From the NCBI RefSeq assembly GCF_030625865.1, contig NZ_DAOUQB010000006.1, positions 16,058-80,057 on the forward strand: DNA of 64,000 nucleotides, written 5' to 3'. This DNA comes from Anaerotignum sp. (GTDB lineage Bacteria > Bacillota > Clostridia > Lachnospirales > Anaerotignaceae). Below are positions 46,875-55,587 of the stretch, in pieces (positions within the stretch are counted from its first letter, which is position 1; every line of letters begins with the position of its first letter). The notes under the pieces were generated by a model. That model worked only from the letters and a program-made list of their open reading frames with translations. It did no database searches and was not told the DNA's origin. The position numbers and the translations under genes were made by a program.

Positions 46875-47026
46875 ATTCCTGCCTCCTTTACTGTCAAGTA
46901 TACCACAAAAAAGAGTGGAAAGTAACTTTTTATGGAAGGTAGGGGTGGGAAGGATTTTAAAGATAGTATCATATTTCATGAGCTTCTCCCATAAAATAAA
47001 CCAAAGCAAACTGGGAGAGGATAGTA

Positions 47027-47455
47027 TTGAAAAAGAAAGAGAAGATGAAAAAAATACAGAAAAAAAGAGAAGTAATGGAAAATCAAGGAAGTAAAGGCTG
47101 GGTCTGCATGATGAAAGGAATGGCCATCGCTTATGCCATTACTTGTATTTTCTTTATTGCTTATGGGCTAATTCTTACATACACGAATATTTCTGAGCAG
47201 AGCCTGCCTATGGTTGCATTGGTATGTACGGCCATTTCTTCGGCCATAGCCGGGTATGACTGGGCAAAATGTCGCAAGAAAAAAGGACTACTTATGGGAT
47301 TGGCCGCTGGTCTGGTGTACACAATCCTTTTATTTATTATAACAGCCTTAGCAAGTGACACCTTTACTATGGGAATATCGAAAATTATGACTTTAATTGT
47401 TGCTCTAGCAGGCGGTGGAATAGGCGGTATTTTGGGTGTTAATGGGAAAAAATGA
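47027..47455 (+). CDS. TIGR04086-family small membrane protein
   Basis: The 142-residue protein starts at TTG 47027 behind GGGAGAGG; an ATG at 47075 is possible but less well placed. A very basic N-terminus is followed by four membrane helices with Gly-rich text (AITCIFFIAYGLILTY to ALAGGGIGGILGVNG). This matches the YrzE-type TIGR04086 family, usually encoded near yajC and secDF in Firmicutes. The same context here supports the call; its function is unknown. Confidence 0.8.
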   Translation: MKKKEKMKKIQKKREVMENQGSKGWVCMMKGMAIAYAITCIFFIAYGLILTYTNISEQSLPMVALVCTAISSAIAGYDWAKCRKKKGLLMGLAAGLVYTILLFIITALASDTFTMGISKIMTLIVALAGGGIGGILGVNGKK

Positions 47456-47463
47456 AAAAAGAC

Positions 47464-47491
47464 TTGAAAAATTTGCACAGTGTGATATACT
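47464..47491 (+). promoter_or_regulatory. Promoter of secD
   Basis: TTGAAA (47464-47469), a 16-bp spacer and TATACT (47486-47491) with extended TGA before it. It is 162 bp before the secD start, leaving a long leader. Confidence 0.65.
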
Positions 47492-47565
47492 AACTGCTAT
47501 GAGAGGCTGTAATTTCCCACATTACATAGGGTTTTGGAGACTTTCTAATTAAAAAAATTTGAAAT

Positions 47566-47611
47566 AGGCTGGTTTCTCCTTCCTTCTATAAAGGAGAACC
47601 GCCTTTCTTTT
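47566..47611 (+). promoter_or_regulatory. Terminator-like hairpin in the secD leader
   Basis: AGGCTGGTTTCTCCTT pairs with AAGGAGAACCGCCT (one bulge and one mismatch), followed by TTTCTTTT. It lies between the promoter and the start, so it could act as an attenuator. Confidence 0.55.
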
Positions 47612-47653
47612 GTGCAAAATCACTTTGGCACAAAGATTTCAGGAGGGCTCAAA

Positions 47654-48892
47654 ATGAAAACAAAGGGAAGATTAATGTTACTGCTAATGCTTATTATTGC
47701 ATTAGGCCTAAGCGCATTAACCTATTACGGAATTGGTAAGGACAAGCAGCTTAGTGTTAATGATATCAAACAAGGCTTGGATTTAAGCGGTGGTGTTGAT
47801 ATTTTGTATGAGGCTGAGAAGGATACTGTTACAGACCAGGAAATGTCTGCTGCGATTTCTTTACTGCAAGGCCGTTTGGATTGGAATGGTTGGACAGAGG
47901 CAGAGGCAGCGCAGGAAGGTACTAAGCGTATTCGTGTTCAGATTCCTGGTGTGGATGATGCAGAAAAGGCAATACAAGAAATTGGACAAACAGCACAGCT
48001 TATGTTTGCGGATGAGGACGGAAAGGTATTGCTGACTGGTGACATGGTAAAGGATGCTACGAAACAAGTAGGGGCAACTTCAAAGAATGGTCCGTCTGTA
48101 CCCTATGTTTCATTGGAATTTAATGATGAAGGAAAAGCAAGGTTTGCTGAGGCAACAAAAGAAAACATCGGAAAGAAAATCATGATTGTAATGGATAATG
48201 AGGTAATCAGTGCACCTACCGTACAGACTGCAATAACAGATGGAAATGCCATGATTACGGGGCAATTTACCGGAGAAGGTGCAGAAAATTTAGCATCGTT
48301 AATTAGAGCAGGTTCTTTACCGTTTAACTTAGAAGTGATTCAAATGAGAAATGTTGGTGCAAGATTGGGTGCAGATGCTCTTTCCACCGGTATTACCGCT
48401 GGTTTAGTTGGTATTGCACTGGTACTTTTGTATATGCTTTTTGCATATAGGGTGTTAGGTTTTGCAGCTGATTGGGCATTAATTATATATATTGCCTTGG
48501 AGTTATTGTTCTTAAGTTTGTTCCATATTACTTTAACACTACCAGGTGTTGCCGGGATTATTCTTTCCATTGGTATGGCGGTAGATGCGAATGTTGTCAT
48601 ATTTGAACGAATCAAAGAAGAACTGGTTATAGGGAAAACACTGCGTTCTGCGGTGAAGATAGGTTTTTCAAGGGCATTGCCTGCCATTGTTGATGGTAAT
48701 GTAACTACGTTAATTGCGGCGGTTGTATTGTTCTTTTTAGGTTCCGGTACGATAAAAGGTTTTGCTACTACGCTAATGATTGGTATCATTATTTCAATGT
48801 TTACTGCGTTGGTTGTGACTAGAATTATTGTAAATAGTTTGATAAAAGCAGGATTCCATAACCCAAAGAACTATGGATTTCGAGTAAAGTAA
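47654..48892 (+). CDS. secD: Protein translocase subunit SecD
   Basis: The 412-residue protein starts at ATG 47654 behind AGGAGGGC. One N-terminal helix, an extracytoplasmic P1-type domain (KQGLDLSGGVDILYEAEK) and five further membrane helices follow, with SIGMAVDANVVIFERIKEE and GFATTLMIGIIISMFTALVVTR. It uses the proton gradient to help preprotein release on the outer face of SecYEG. It is shorter than E. coli SecD but normal for Firmicutes. Confidence 0.95.
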   Translation: MKTKGRLMLLLMLIIALGLSALTYYGIGKDKQLSVNDIKQGLDLSGGVDILYEAEKDTVTDQEMSAAISLLQGRLDWNGWTEAEAAQEGTKRIRVQIPGVDDAEKAIQEIGQTAQLMFADEDGKVLLTGDMVKDATKQVGATSKNGPSVPYVSLEFNDEGKARFAEATKENIGKKIMIVMDNEVISAPTVQTAITDGNAMITGQFTGEGAENLASLIRAGSLPFNLEVIQMRNVGARLGADALSTGITAGLVGIALVLLYMLFAYRVLGFAADWALIIYIALELLFLSLFHITLTLPGVAGIILSIGMAVDANVVIFERIKEELVIGKTLRSAVKIGFSRALPAIVDGNVTTLIAAVVLFFLGSGTIKGFATTLMIGIIISMFTALVVTRIIVNSLIKAGFHNPKNYGFRVK

Positions 48893-48905
48893 GGAGGCGG
48901 CAGAA

Positions 48906-49781
48906 ATGAGGATAATAGAAAACAGAAAGAAATTTTTTGCCCTTTCTTTAATATTGATAATTATTGGTTTTGCATCAATGTTTTATCAAGCTAGTAAGGG
49001 AAACGGCATGCTGAATTGGGATGTTGAATTTACGGGCGGTACAGCAATAGAAATTGATATGGGCGAAGCTTTTGACCATGAACAGTTGCGTGGGATTATT
49101 GATAAAGTCACAGGACAAAATAGTCCGCAGATTCAGGATATTATAGGAACAAATGAAGTTCAGGTCAAAATACAATCTATTGATAGTGAAACGAGAGGAA
49201 AGCTGTCAGAAGCCATTAAGGCAGAGTTCCTTTCATCAGATATAAAATCAATAAAAGATGTAAGTGGTACAGTAAGTTCAGAAATGCAGAAGGCAGCAAT
49301 GAAAGCAATTCTTGTTGCTTGTATTGCGATGTTAATCTATATCTCGATTCGATTTAAAGATATTAGAGCAGGCGGCAGTGCAATTATTGCTTTGTTACAT
49401 GATGTGTTGCTTGTAATAGTAGCATATGCTATTTTCCGTATTCCTGTAAATAACGCATTTATTGCGGTTTTACTGACTATTTTAGGTTATTCGGTAAATG
49501 CAACAATTGTAATTTTTGACAGGGTGAGAGAAAATCATAATAGATTTTCAAAACATCAAACCGCAGAAAAAATTGATAAAAGTATTGCACAAACGTTGGC
49601 TAGATCCATTAACACTTCTATTACTACGTTCTTTACTGTAGGTGCGATTTATGCAATCGGGGTTCAATCGATTAAAGAAATTGCCCTTCCTATGATGGTA
49701 GGTATTATTGTAGGGGCATATTCTTCAATTTGTATTTCTGGTTCCATTTGGTATTCTTTATTACCCAAAAGGGATAAGTAA
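48906..49781 (+). CDS. secF: Protein translocase subunit SecF
   Basis: The 291-residue protein has six membrane helices, the FTGGTAIEID block near the start and VNATIVIFDRVREN, the SecF counterpart of the SecD family motif. It forms a complex with SecD in the membrane. It starts 13 bp after secD behind AAGGAGGC. Confidence 0.96.
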   Translation: MRIIENRKKFFALSLILIIIGFASMFYQASKGNGMLNWDVEFTGGTAIEIDMGEAFDHEQLRGIIDKVTGQNSPQIQDIIGTNEVQVKIQSIDSETRGKLSEAIKAEFLSSDIKSIKDVSGTVSSEMQKAAMKAILVACIAMLIYISIRFKDIRAGGSAIIALLHDVLLVIVAYAIFRIPVNNAFIAVLLTILGYSVNATIVIFDRVRENHNRFSKHQTAEKIDKSIAQTLARSINTSITTFFTVGAIYAIGVQSIKEIALPMMVGIIVGAYSSICISGSIWYSLLPKRDK

Positions 49782-49795
49782 TGTGAAACAATAAC

Positions 49796-49830
49796 AAAAA
49801 ACAGCAGGACATTGTTCCTGCTGTTTTTTA
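49796..49830 (+). terminator. Terminator after secF
   Basis: AAAAACAGCAGGA pairs with TCCTGCTGTTTTT; the T tract follows in the right arm. The rest of the 49831-50042 gap is AT-rich without a gene. Confidence 0.92.
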
Positions 49831-50042
49831 GTGGAAAAAACTTTTTGGAGTGCTATTAATTCCTTTAAAAATGGGGATGGAAGGCGTTTAAAAAGCATCA
49901 TTGTTTTTCATTACCCTTAAGGTATTTCAAGGAAATGATTGTGTTTATTTACAAATGATAAAGGAAGTATGAAGAGAATACGTAATGCTTTATGCTAATT
50001 ATGAGGTGTAAGAACATTCCTTCTACCATTCCTTTTTCAATA

Positions 50043-50051
50043 TGATATAAT
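50043..50051 (+). promoter_or_regulatory. Extended -10 promoter of recJ-apt
   Basis: TGATATAAT lies 25 bp before recJ; no good -35. Confidence 0.55.
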
Positions 50052-50075
50052 AATAAGGTTGAAGGAGTTGTTTGG

Positions 50076-51851
50076 ATGAAGCGATGGTTATTGAAAAGAT
50101 CCAAAATAGATACGTCTGTTATGGCGAAGGAACTGGGTGTGAAAGAGACAGTTGCTTGTATTCTTGCAAACAGGGGCCTTGGAGAGAGACAGTGCGCAAG
50201 AAATTTTATATACGGAACGATGGAAGATTTAAGAGACCCATTCTTGATGAAAGACATGGCTTTAGGGGTCAAGTTGATTACCCAAGGGATAAAAGAAAAA
50301 AAGAAGATTGCTGTTTACGGCGATTATGATGTGGATGGTGTTATGAGTACCACAATTCTTTATCGAGCTATCCTAAGATGTGGCGGGGATGCTGTTTATT
50401 ATGTGCCTCACCGACAGAAAGAAGGATATGGATTAAATTTGAAAGCTGTAGAAGAATTGGCAAAAGACGGGGTGGAGGTACTTTTCACTTGCGATAACGG
50501 AATCTCTGCGCTGGAAGAAACAAAAAGGGCAAAAGAACTAGGGATGACTGTTGTAATTTTAGATCACCATGAGCCGGGATTTTTGGAGGTAAATGGAGAA
50601 AAGGAAGATATTATTCCTTTTGCAGACGCGGTGATTGATCCAAAACAAAAAGGTTGTAATTACGTTTTTCCTATGCTTTGCGCAGGGGGGATTGCTTATA
50701 AATTTGCAATAAAGTTGTTACAAGCTTTCGAAATAAAGGATGAAGAATTGGAGAAAGAGTTTTTGTGCTTTGGCGCCATAGCAACAGTGTGTGATATTGT
50801 AGATTTAAAGGATGAAAATAGAATTCTGGTTCGACATGGTCTGAAGGAGATTCAAAGAGCAACAAATATTGGCTTGCAGGCATTAATGGAAGAAACGGGA
50901 ATAGGCGATAAACAGATAACGGAATACCACTTTGGGTTTGTGATAGGGCCTTGCATTAATGCCACGGGGCGGCTGGAAAGCGGCGAAAAAGCGGTTGCCT
51001 TATTTTGCGAAACAAACCAGGCAAAAGCGAAGGAGATTGCCAAAACATTAGTAGAACTTAATGGGGAAAGAAAAAGTCTTACAGCCCAGGCTACGGAGCG
51101 TGGCATGGAGAGGATTGAGCGAGAACACTTATTAAATGAAAAGGTTCTGGTTTTATATGACGAGGATACCCATGAAAGTATTGCCGGAATTGTGGCGGGA
51201 AGGATAAAAGAACGTTATTACCGTCCTGTGGTTTTAATTACCAATGGAGAGGATGGAGCCAAAGGATCGGGAAGAAGCATTGAGGGGTATAATTTATTTG
51301 AAGCCCTTTTTCAATGTAAAGAACTGTTTACCCGTTTTGGTGGGCATGCTATGGCTGCAGGGTTATCTTTACCGAAAGAGAACATTCCTATTTTGCGAAA
51401 AATGTTAAACGATACATGTCAGTTAACAGAAGCGCAATTGACACCTGCTTTACGTTTGGAAAAGCAACTGCTGTTTTCAGAGATTGACTTGAAGTTGGCA
51501 AAGGAAATCAAGGCGTTAGCCCCTTTTGGCAAAGAAAATCCATCACCTTTATTTGCTTCCAAAAATATTTCTGTGGATAAGATGGATTTGATTGGAAAAA
51601 ACAAAGACATTCTTCGTATGACCTTATCCGAGGGAATCAGTGGGATACGTCTTGCAGGGATATCCTTTGATGGGTATGGCGATATGCTGAATTTATTAAA
51701 AGAATTGTATCCGCAGGAAGAATGTGATAAAATGATGTGCGGTGGGCAAATAGCCCCAAAAATCGACTTTGTATATTGCATAGAAATTAATACATATAAA
51801 GGTAGAAGTTCTGTGCAATTAATGATAAAAGATTTTAGGCTTTCAAAATAA
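50076..51851 (+). CDS. recJ: Single-stranded-DNA-specific exonuclease RecJ
   Basis: The 591-residue 5'-3' exonuclease acts in recombination and repair. DHH-family motifs are DYDVDG (near residue 89), CDNG, LDHHEPG and the DHHA1 block GRSIEGYNLFEAL with FGGHAMAAGLSL. A C-terminal OB-fold RecJ domain follows. The length is in the normal range. The start is ATG 50076 behind AAGGAG. It precedes apt by 13 bp as in many Firmicutes. Confidence 0.95.
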   Translation: MKRWLLKRSKIDTSVMAKELGVKETVACILANRGLGERQCARNFIYGTMEDLRDPFLMKDMALGVKLITQGIKEKKKIAVYGDYDVDGVMSTTILYRAILRCGGDAVYYVPHRQKEGYGLNLKAVEELAKDGVEVLFTCDNGISALEETKRAKELGMTVVILDHHEPGFLEVNGEKEDIIPFADAVIDPKQKGCNYVFPMLCAGGIAYKFAIKLLQAFEIKDEELEKEFLCFGAIATVCDIVDLKDENRILVRHGLKEIQRATNIGLQALMEETGIGDKQITEYHFGFVIGPCINATGRLESGEKAVALFCETNQAKAKEIAKTLVELNGERKSLTAQATERGMERIEREHLLNEKVLVLYDEDTHESIAGIVAGRIKERYYRPVVLITNGEDGAKGSGRSIEGYNLFEALFQCKELFTRFGGHAMAAGLSLPKENIPILRKMLNDTCQLTEAQLTPALRLEKQLLFSEIDLKLAKEIKALAPFGKENPSPLFASKNISVDKMDLIGKNKDILRMTLSEGISGIRLAGISFDGYGDMLNLLKELYPQEECDKMMCGGQIAPKIDFVYCIEINTYKGRSSVQLMIKDFRLSK

Positions 51852-51864
51852 GGAGGAGCGACAA

Positions 51865-52377
51865 ATGGAATTAAAAGATAAAATCAGATCTATCCCTGAT
51901 TATCCGGAAAAGGGGGTTATTTTTCGGGATATTACTACCTTGTTAAAGGATACAGATGGCTTGGTAGAAGCAGTAGATCAGATGCAGAAAATGCTGGAGG
52001 GACAGGAATTTGATTTGATTTTAGGACCTGAATCCAGAGGCTTTATTTTTGGAATGCCAATTGCATATAACTTAAAAAAAGGTTTTATCCCTATTCGTAA
52101 AAAGGGCAAGCTTCCTGCCGAAGTTGTCAGCAAAGAGTATTCCTTAGAATATGGCACGGCTGTTATTGAGATGCATAAGGATGCCGTTCAGCCGGGACAA
52201 AAGGTTGTGATTGTTGATGACCTTTTGGCAACAGGCGGAACAGCTACAGCCATCGTGGATATGGTTGAAAGTATTGGTGCAGAAGTGGTTTCCTTAAACT
52301 TTTTGATTGAGCTGGACTTCTTAAATGGCAGAAAAGTTTTGGACGGTTATCATGTGAATACAGTAATTCATTACTAA
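51865..52377 (+). CDS. apt: Adenine phosphoribosyltransferase
   Basis: The 170-residue cytosolic enzyme turns adenine plus PRPP into AMP. The PRPP-binding loop is VVIVDDLLATGGTA near residue 113, preceded by RPESRGFIFG-type text (LGPESRGFIFGMPIA). It sits behind recJ (13-bp gap, AGGAGGAGC site). In many relatives relA comes next; here the rel gene is about 10.5 kb further on. Confidence 0.97.
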   Translation: MELKDKIRSIPDYPEKGVIFRDITTLLKDTDGLVEAVDQMQKMLEGQEFDLILGPESRGFIFGMPIAYNLKKGFIPIRKKGKLPAEVVSKEYSLEYGTAVIEMHKDAVQPGQKVVIVDDLLATGGTATAIVDMVESIGAEVVSLNFLIELDFLNGRKVLDGYHVNTVIHY

Positions 52378-52383
52378 AATAAG

Positions 52384-52425
52384 AAAAAAAGTGCTGTCTT
52401 GTAATTTGGAAGAAGCACTTTTTTT
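52384..52425 (+). terminator. Terminator after apt
   Basis: AAAAAAAGTGCT pairs with AGCACTTTTTTT (12 bp) across an 18-nt loop. Confidence 0.8.
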
Positions 52426-52430
52426 ATGGC

Positions 52431-52463
52431 AAAAAGGCTGACATTGTAAAAATATCAGCCTTT
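52431..52463 (-). terminator. Minus-strand terminator after the radical SAM gene
   Basis: AAAGGCTGA pairs with TCAGCCTTT; on the minus strand the second arm runs into TTTTT. It lies 110 bp past the stop of the radical SAM gene. Confidence 0.7.
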
Positions 52464-52572
52464 AAAATATTGTGGATATGAATGCAGGACAGCTTTTTTT
52501 ATTCACAGAACTTATGGATATATGGACTTTGAAAAAGGAGCCTCTGTTTTTATACTTGTATTTATTATGCCA

Positions 52573-53997
52573 TTAGGAAACAATTCGATTATGATTGGTA
52601 TTTTCCGGTTTGTAGTTCTCATATTTTGGTTCTACATGGGGATTTTCTTCCCAAAGCTGCTCGGCGCAGGGGGTCCAAGCTTTTGCGTATTCATGGCATT
52701 TTGCACAAAGATGTTCCGCAGATTCCGGTGACTGGAGATCCGTAGATTGTGCTCCCGTTTCTTGAACCATTTTAACTAGGAATTCTGGATTTTCAAGCAT
52801 AGGGCAAGGCCTTAAATGATTTTTGTTAAAGGGTTGATGATCCCGATACGCCATGAAGATAGGTTGTTTTAAAATTTCCAGTAACGTATGGGTTCTGATA
52901 TTTGCATTGGAATAGTGGATAAATACACACGGTTCCGCATCACCATTAGCGTTGATATGGAAGTAATTTCTTCCCCCTGCAATACACCCGCCAACATACT
53001 CACCGTCATTTTGGAAGTCCATGGTAAATAGCCCTTTTCCGTTACGCATATCTCTAATTTCTCGAACACGTTTATACATGAATTTACGTTGTTCTACCGT
53101 TGGCAGTAAATCCACAGCAGCATCGTTTCCCACGGGCATATAGTGGAAATAAAATGCATATCGGTTTCCTTTTTGTACCAATAAATCCACAAATTCGTCG
53201 CTGACTATTGTTTCAATATTTTTAGAAGTATAGCAAATAGAGGTGCCGAATATTAAACCGTATTTTTTCAACAGATCCATGGCATGCATTACTTTCTCAT
53301 AAACACCCTTTCCTCGGCGCAAATCGTTTACTTCGGAAAATCCCTCCAGGCTAAGGGCAAGATAGAAATTCCCAACTGCTTGCATTTCTTTACAAAGATT
53401 CTCGTCCACCAAGGTTCCGTTGGTATATGCCAAGAAGGCGCAATCATTATGTTTTTTACATAGTCGGATAATGTCAGCTTTTCTAACCAAGGGTTCTCCG
53501 CCGGTTAACATATAAAAATAAATGCCCAGTTCTTTGCCTTGCATAATTACACGATCCATCTCTTCGAAAGTAAGATTTAGTTTGTTTCCGTATTCGGCGG
53601 CCCAGCATCCTGTGCAATGCAAATTACAAGCACTGGTGGGATCCATTAGAATTAACCAAGGAACATTGCATTCGTGAATTTCTCGCATTTTTCGAATGGT
53701 TTTTGTTCCGCTAAAAAAGGATTCAAAGCCTAAATTCAGGGCAGTTGTTTTTAATACATGAGGATGAACTTCTTCAAAAAGCCTGTTTATGTATTTGTTT
53801 AAAGTGCCATCTTTGGCAGAAATCATATCTCTGGCGGTGTTAAAGTTGATATCCAGTTTCTCATCTGACATATATTTTTCCATGAGGTCAAGAAGCTTTC
53901 GTATCATTTTTTCTCTGTTTTCCTCTGAGCTATGCTGTGCGGCGTTGATGGCTGTGCTAAAAGCCATCTTTCCTGCCGTATGTGAAAGTGTACCCAT
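52573..53997 (-). CDS. Radical SAM protein with SPASM-like C-terminal cluster region
   Basis: The 474-residue protein has an N-terminal extension of about 125 residues, then the radical SAM core with CNLHCTGC (MDPTSACNLHCTGCW) and the SAM-binding TGGEP. The C-terminal part has GGCIAGGRNYFHIN, EPCVF, RPCPML and CAKC, so one or two auxiliary iron-sulphur clusters are likely. I recall this as a conserved, uncharacterised family of gut Clostridia. It follows a DUF308 gene (76-bp gap) and a TetR gene, which hints at membrane or stress-related modification. The substrate is unknown. Confidence 0.85.
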   Translation of the reverse strand: MGTLSHTAGKMAFSTAINAAQHSSEENREKMIRKLLDLMEKYMSDEKLDINFNTARDMISAKDGTLNKYINRLFEEVHPHVLKTTALNLGFESFFSGTKTIRKMREIHECNVPWLILMDPTSACNLHCTGCWAAEYGNKLNLTFEEMDRVIMQGKELGIYFYMLTGGEPLVRKADIIRLCKKHNDCAFLAYTNGTLVDENLCKEMQAVGNFYLALSLEGFSEVNDLRRGKGVYEKVMHAMDLLKKYGLIFGTSICYTSKNIETIVSDEFVDLLVQKGNRYAFYFHYMPVGNDAAVDLLPTVEQRKFMYKRVREIRDMRNGKGLFTMDFQNDGEYVGGCIAGGRNYFHINANGDAEPCVFIHYSNANIRTHTLLEILKQPIFMAYRDHQPFNKNHLRPCPMLENPEFLVKMVQETGAQSTDLQSPESAEHLCAKCHEYAKAWTPCAEQLWEENPHVEPKYENYKPENTNHNRIVS

Positions 53998-54073
53998 CGT
54001 AATTCCTCCAATTCTTTTTTTGATTTTAGAGAATTATAAAAGTTTTGTTATTGAAGCCAATTGCAGGAGTGCT

Positions 54074-54610
54074 TTAGTTTACTACTTTGACTGTATAAAG
54101 CACGATCCAAAGATTAAGGCAGCCATCAAAGATGAAGTTTAAGCCAAGGAAATGCAATAAAGTATAAATTGTGCCCATGGGCTTCACAATGAGAAGGACA
54201 GCTGCCAAAGCTGTTCCGAGTGCCAGAATCAGGATAAGCCACCATTTTTCCAGCCCAAATTTTTTTGCATCCAAGGTGGTTTGAATTTTTAATACGGCGT
54301 CAACTAAAATAATGATACCTATCATGGTTGGGAATATGTTGGTGATGGGTTTCACAAAATAGAAAATGAGAAAACCCATAGTCAAAGAAAAGAGCCCCAT
54401 GGCAAAATCAAACTGAAATGCCAATTGGTAGATATCTTTGGCAAAGTAGCAAATTAATTTAATGACTCCGTATCCCATAAAGACGACACCCAAAAGATAG
54501 CAAAGGGATTGAAATGCAATTTGCGGGTTTGGAAGCAGGTAACATCCTAGGATGATAAAGATTAAAGCCGGTATACAAGAGACGAATTTCGTTTTGCATA
54601 TGCTTTTCAA
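54074..54610 (-). CDS. DUF308 (HdeD-like) membrane protein
   Basis: The 178-residue protein has six membrane helices in pairs, for example FVSCIPALIFIILGCYLLPNP and FAMGLFSLTMGFLIFYFVKP, the pattern of DUF308/HdeD. HdeD is linked to acid resistance in E. coli, but members elsewhere have no known role. It is the probable first gene of an operon with the radical SAM protein, and a 31-bp palindrome lies 68 bp upstream. The start has AAGGAGG. Confidence 0.85.
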   Translation of the reverse strand: MKSICKTKFVSCIPALIFIILGCYLLPNPQIAFQSLCYLLGVVFMGYGVIKLICYFAKDIYQLAFQFDFAMGLFSLTMGFLIFYFVKPITNIFPTMIGIIILVDAVLKIQTTLDAKKFGLEKWWLILILALGTALAAVLLIVKPMGTIYTLLHFLGLNFIFDGCLNLWIVLYTVKVVN

Positions 54611-54677
54611 GACTACACCTCCTTCTCTGCTATAGCTAGTTTATCCCTTTACCCCAATGAATAGTACGGATAAAAAA

Positions 54678-54708
54678 AGGATAATGCACAAAATTTGTGC
54701 ATTATCCT
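54678..54708. promoter_or_regulatory. 31-bp perfect palindrome: tetR terminator and/or operator
   Basis: Two perfect 15-bp arms (AGGATAATGCACAAA and its reverse complement) meet at one central base. On the minus strand a T7 run follows, so it can end tetR. It also stands upstream of the DUF308 gene and contains TGCAC/GTGCA arms like the site near tetR at 55317, so it could be an operator. Confidence 0.75.
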
Positions 54709-54729
54709 GATTTTGTCTAAGGTTTTATT

Positions 54730-55293
54730 TTATGCATCCCCGTTAACACCAGCTCTTAAAGCAATTTCCACGGTGTTTTCAAAAATATCAGACATTTTTT
54801 TAAGGAATGTCTGAGAATCCTCCTCCATGCCGTTTTTAATCCAATTAATAATCATCCCTACCAAGGAAAAACGGTAAAAATCGCAGACGAATTTTGTGTT
54901 TTCTTTTGGAATTTCTGTATCGAGTACGAGATGATCAATATAGTTTTGTAAAATTATTTCGGAAATATTATATAAATAGCTCACAAAGACATCACGACTT
55001 TTGGAGTAGTAAATGTGGGCAATTGATGTTTTATAGTTTGTAATAAAGGCTGCGATCCGTTGAAACTCTTCATAACAAGTATCGGAACTTTGTTGATCTT
55101 CTAATACTTTTTTTGTTTCGGTAACCAGTACGTCTTCCATGAGGTCATAAATATCTTTATAGTAATAATAAAAAGTATTGCGGTTAATCCCGCATTCCTC
55201 AACAATATCTTTTATGGTAATCTTGTCGAAAGACTTTTTTAAAAGGAGGTCTAAAAAAGTTTCGCGAATTGCTTTTACTGTAAACAGTGACAA
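54730..55293 (-). CDS. TetR/AcrR-family transcriptional regulator
   Basis: The 187-residue protein has an N-terminal helix-turn-helix (about 5-50; FDKITIKDIVEECGINRNTFYYYYKD), the classic TetR form, and a helical ligand-binding C-terminal domain of the DhaS-like type. It lies upstream of the DUF308-radical SAM pair and divergent to the AEC transporter, so either or both may be targets. A TGCAC-N4-GTGCA palindrome is 24-37 bp before its start, a good place for autoregulation. The inducer is unknown. Confidence 0.93.
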   Translation of the reverse strand: MSLFTVKAIRETFLDLLLKKSFDKITIKDIVEECGINRNTFYYYYKDIYDLMEDVLVTETKKVLEDQQSSDTCYEEFQRIAAFITNYKTSIAHIYYSKSRDVFVSYLYNISEIILQNYIDHLVLDTEIPKENTKFVCDFYRFSLVGMIINWIKNGMEEDSQTFLKKMSDIFENTVEIALRAGVNGDA

Positions 55294-55316
55294 AAGTGCT
55301 CACCTCTATTCTTTTT

Positions 55317-55330
55317 TGCACATCAGTGCA
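55317..55330. promoter_or_regulatory. Candidate TetR operator (TGCAC-N4-GTGCA)
   Basis: TGCACATCAGTGCA is a 5-bp-arm inverted repeat in the divergent tetR/AEC gap. Its arms match the centre of the palindrome at 54678. The rest of 55294-55587 is AT-rich, without a gene that I can support. Confidence 0.45.
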
Positions 55331-55587
55331 TATTTCGGATGCAAGCTCTACAACTAGTCTATGTATACTATATAAATAAAATACCATTTTTCGACTTAAA
55401 TGGGAAGGGGGGTTTTATATTTTAGAATGATTTTGAAACGAGAAAATAAAAGGTTTCTTCATTGCTATTTCCAGAAATTTTTGCTAATATGAAAAATAAG
55501 AAAACAAAATTTTTAGTGGCTTTCGCAAAAGAAAAAAAGAGGCTTTTTATGCCGACATACAAAAGAGGATTTACAAAGGAGAAGCTT

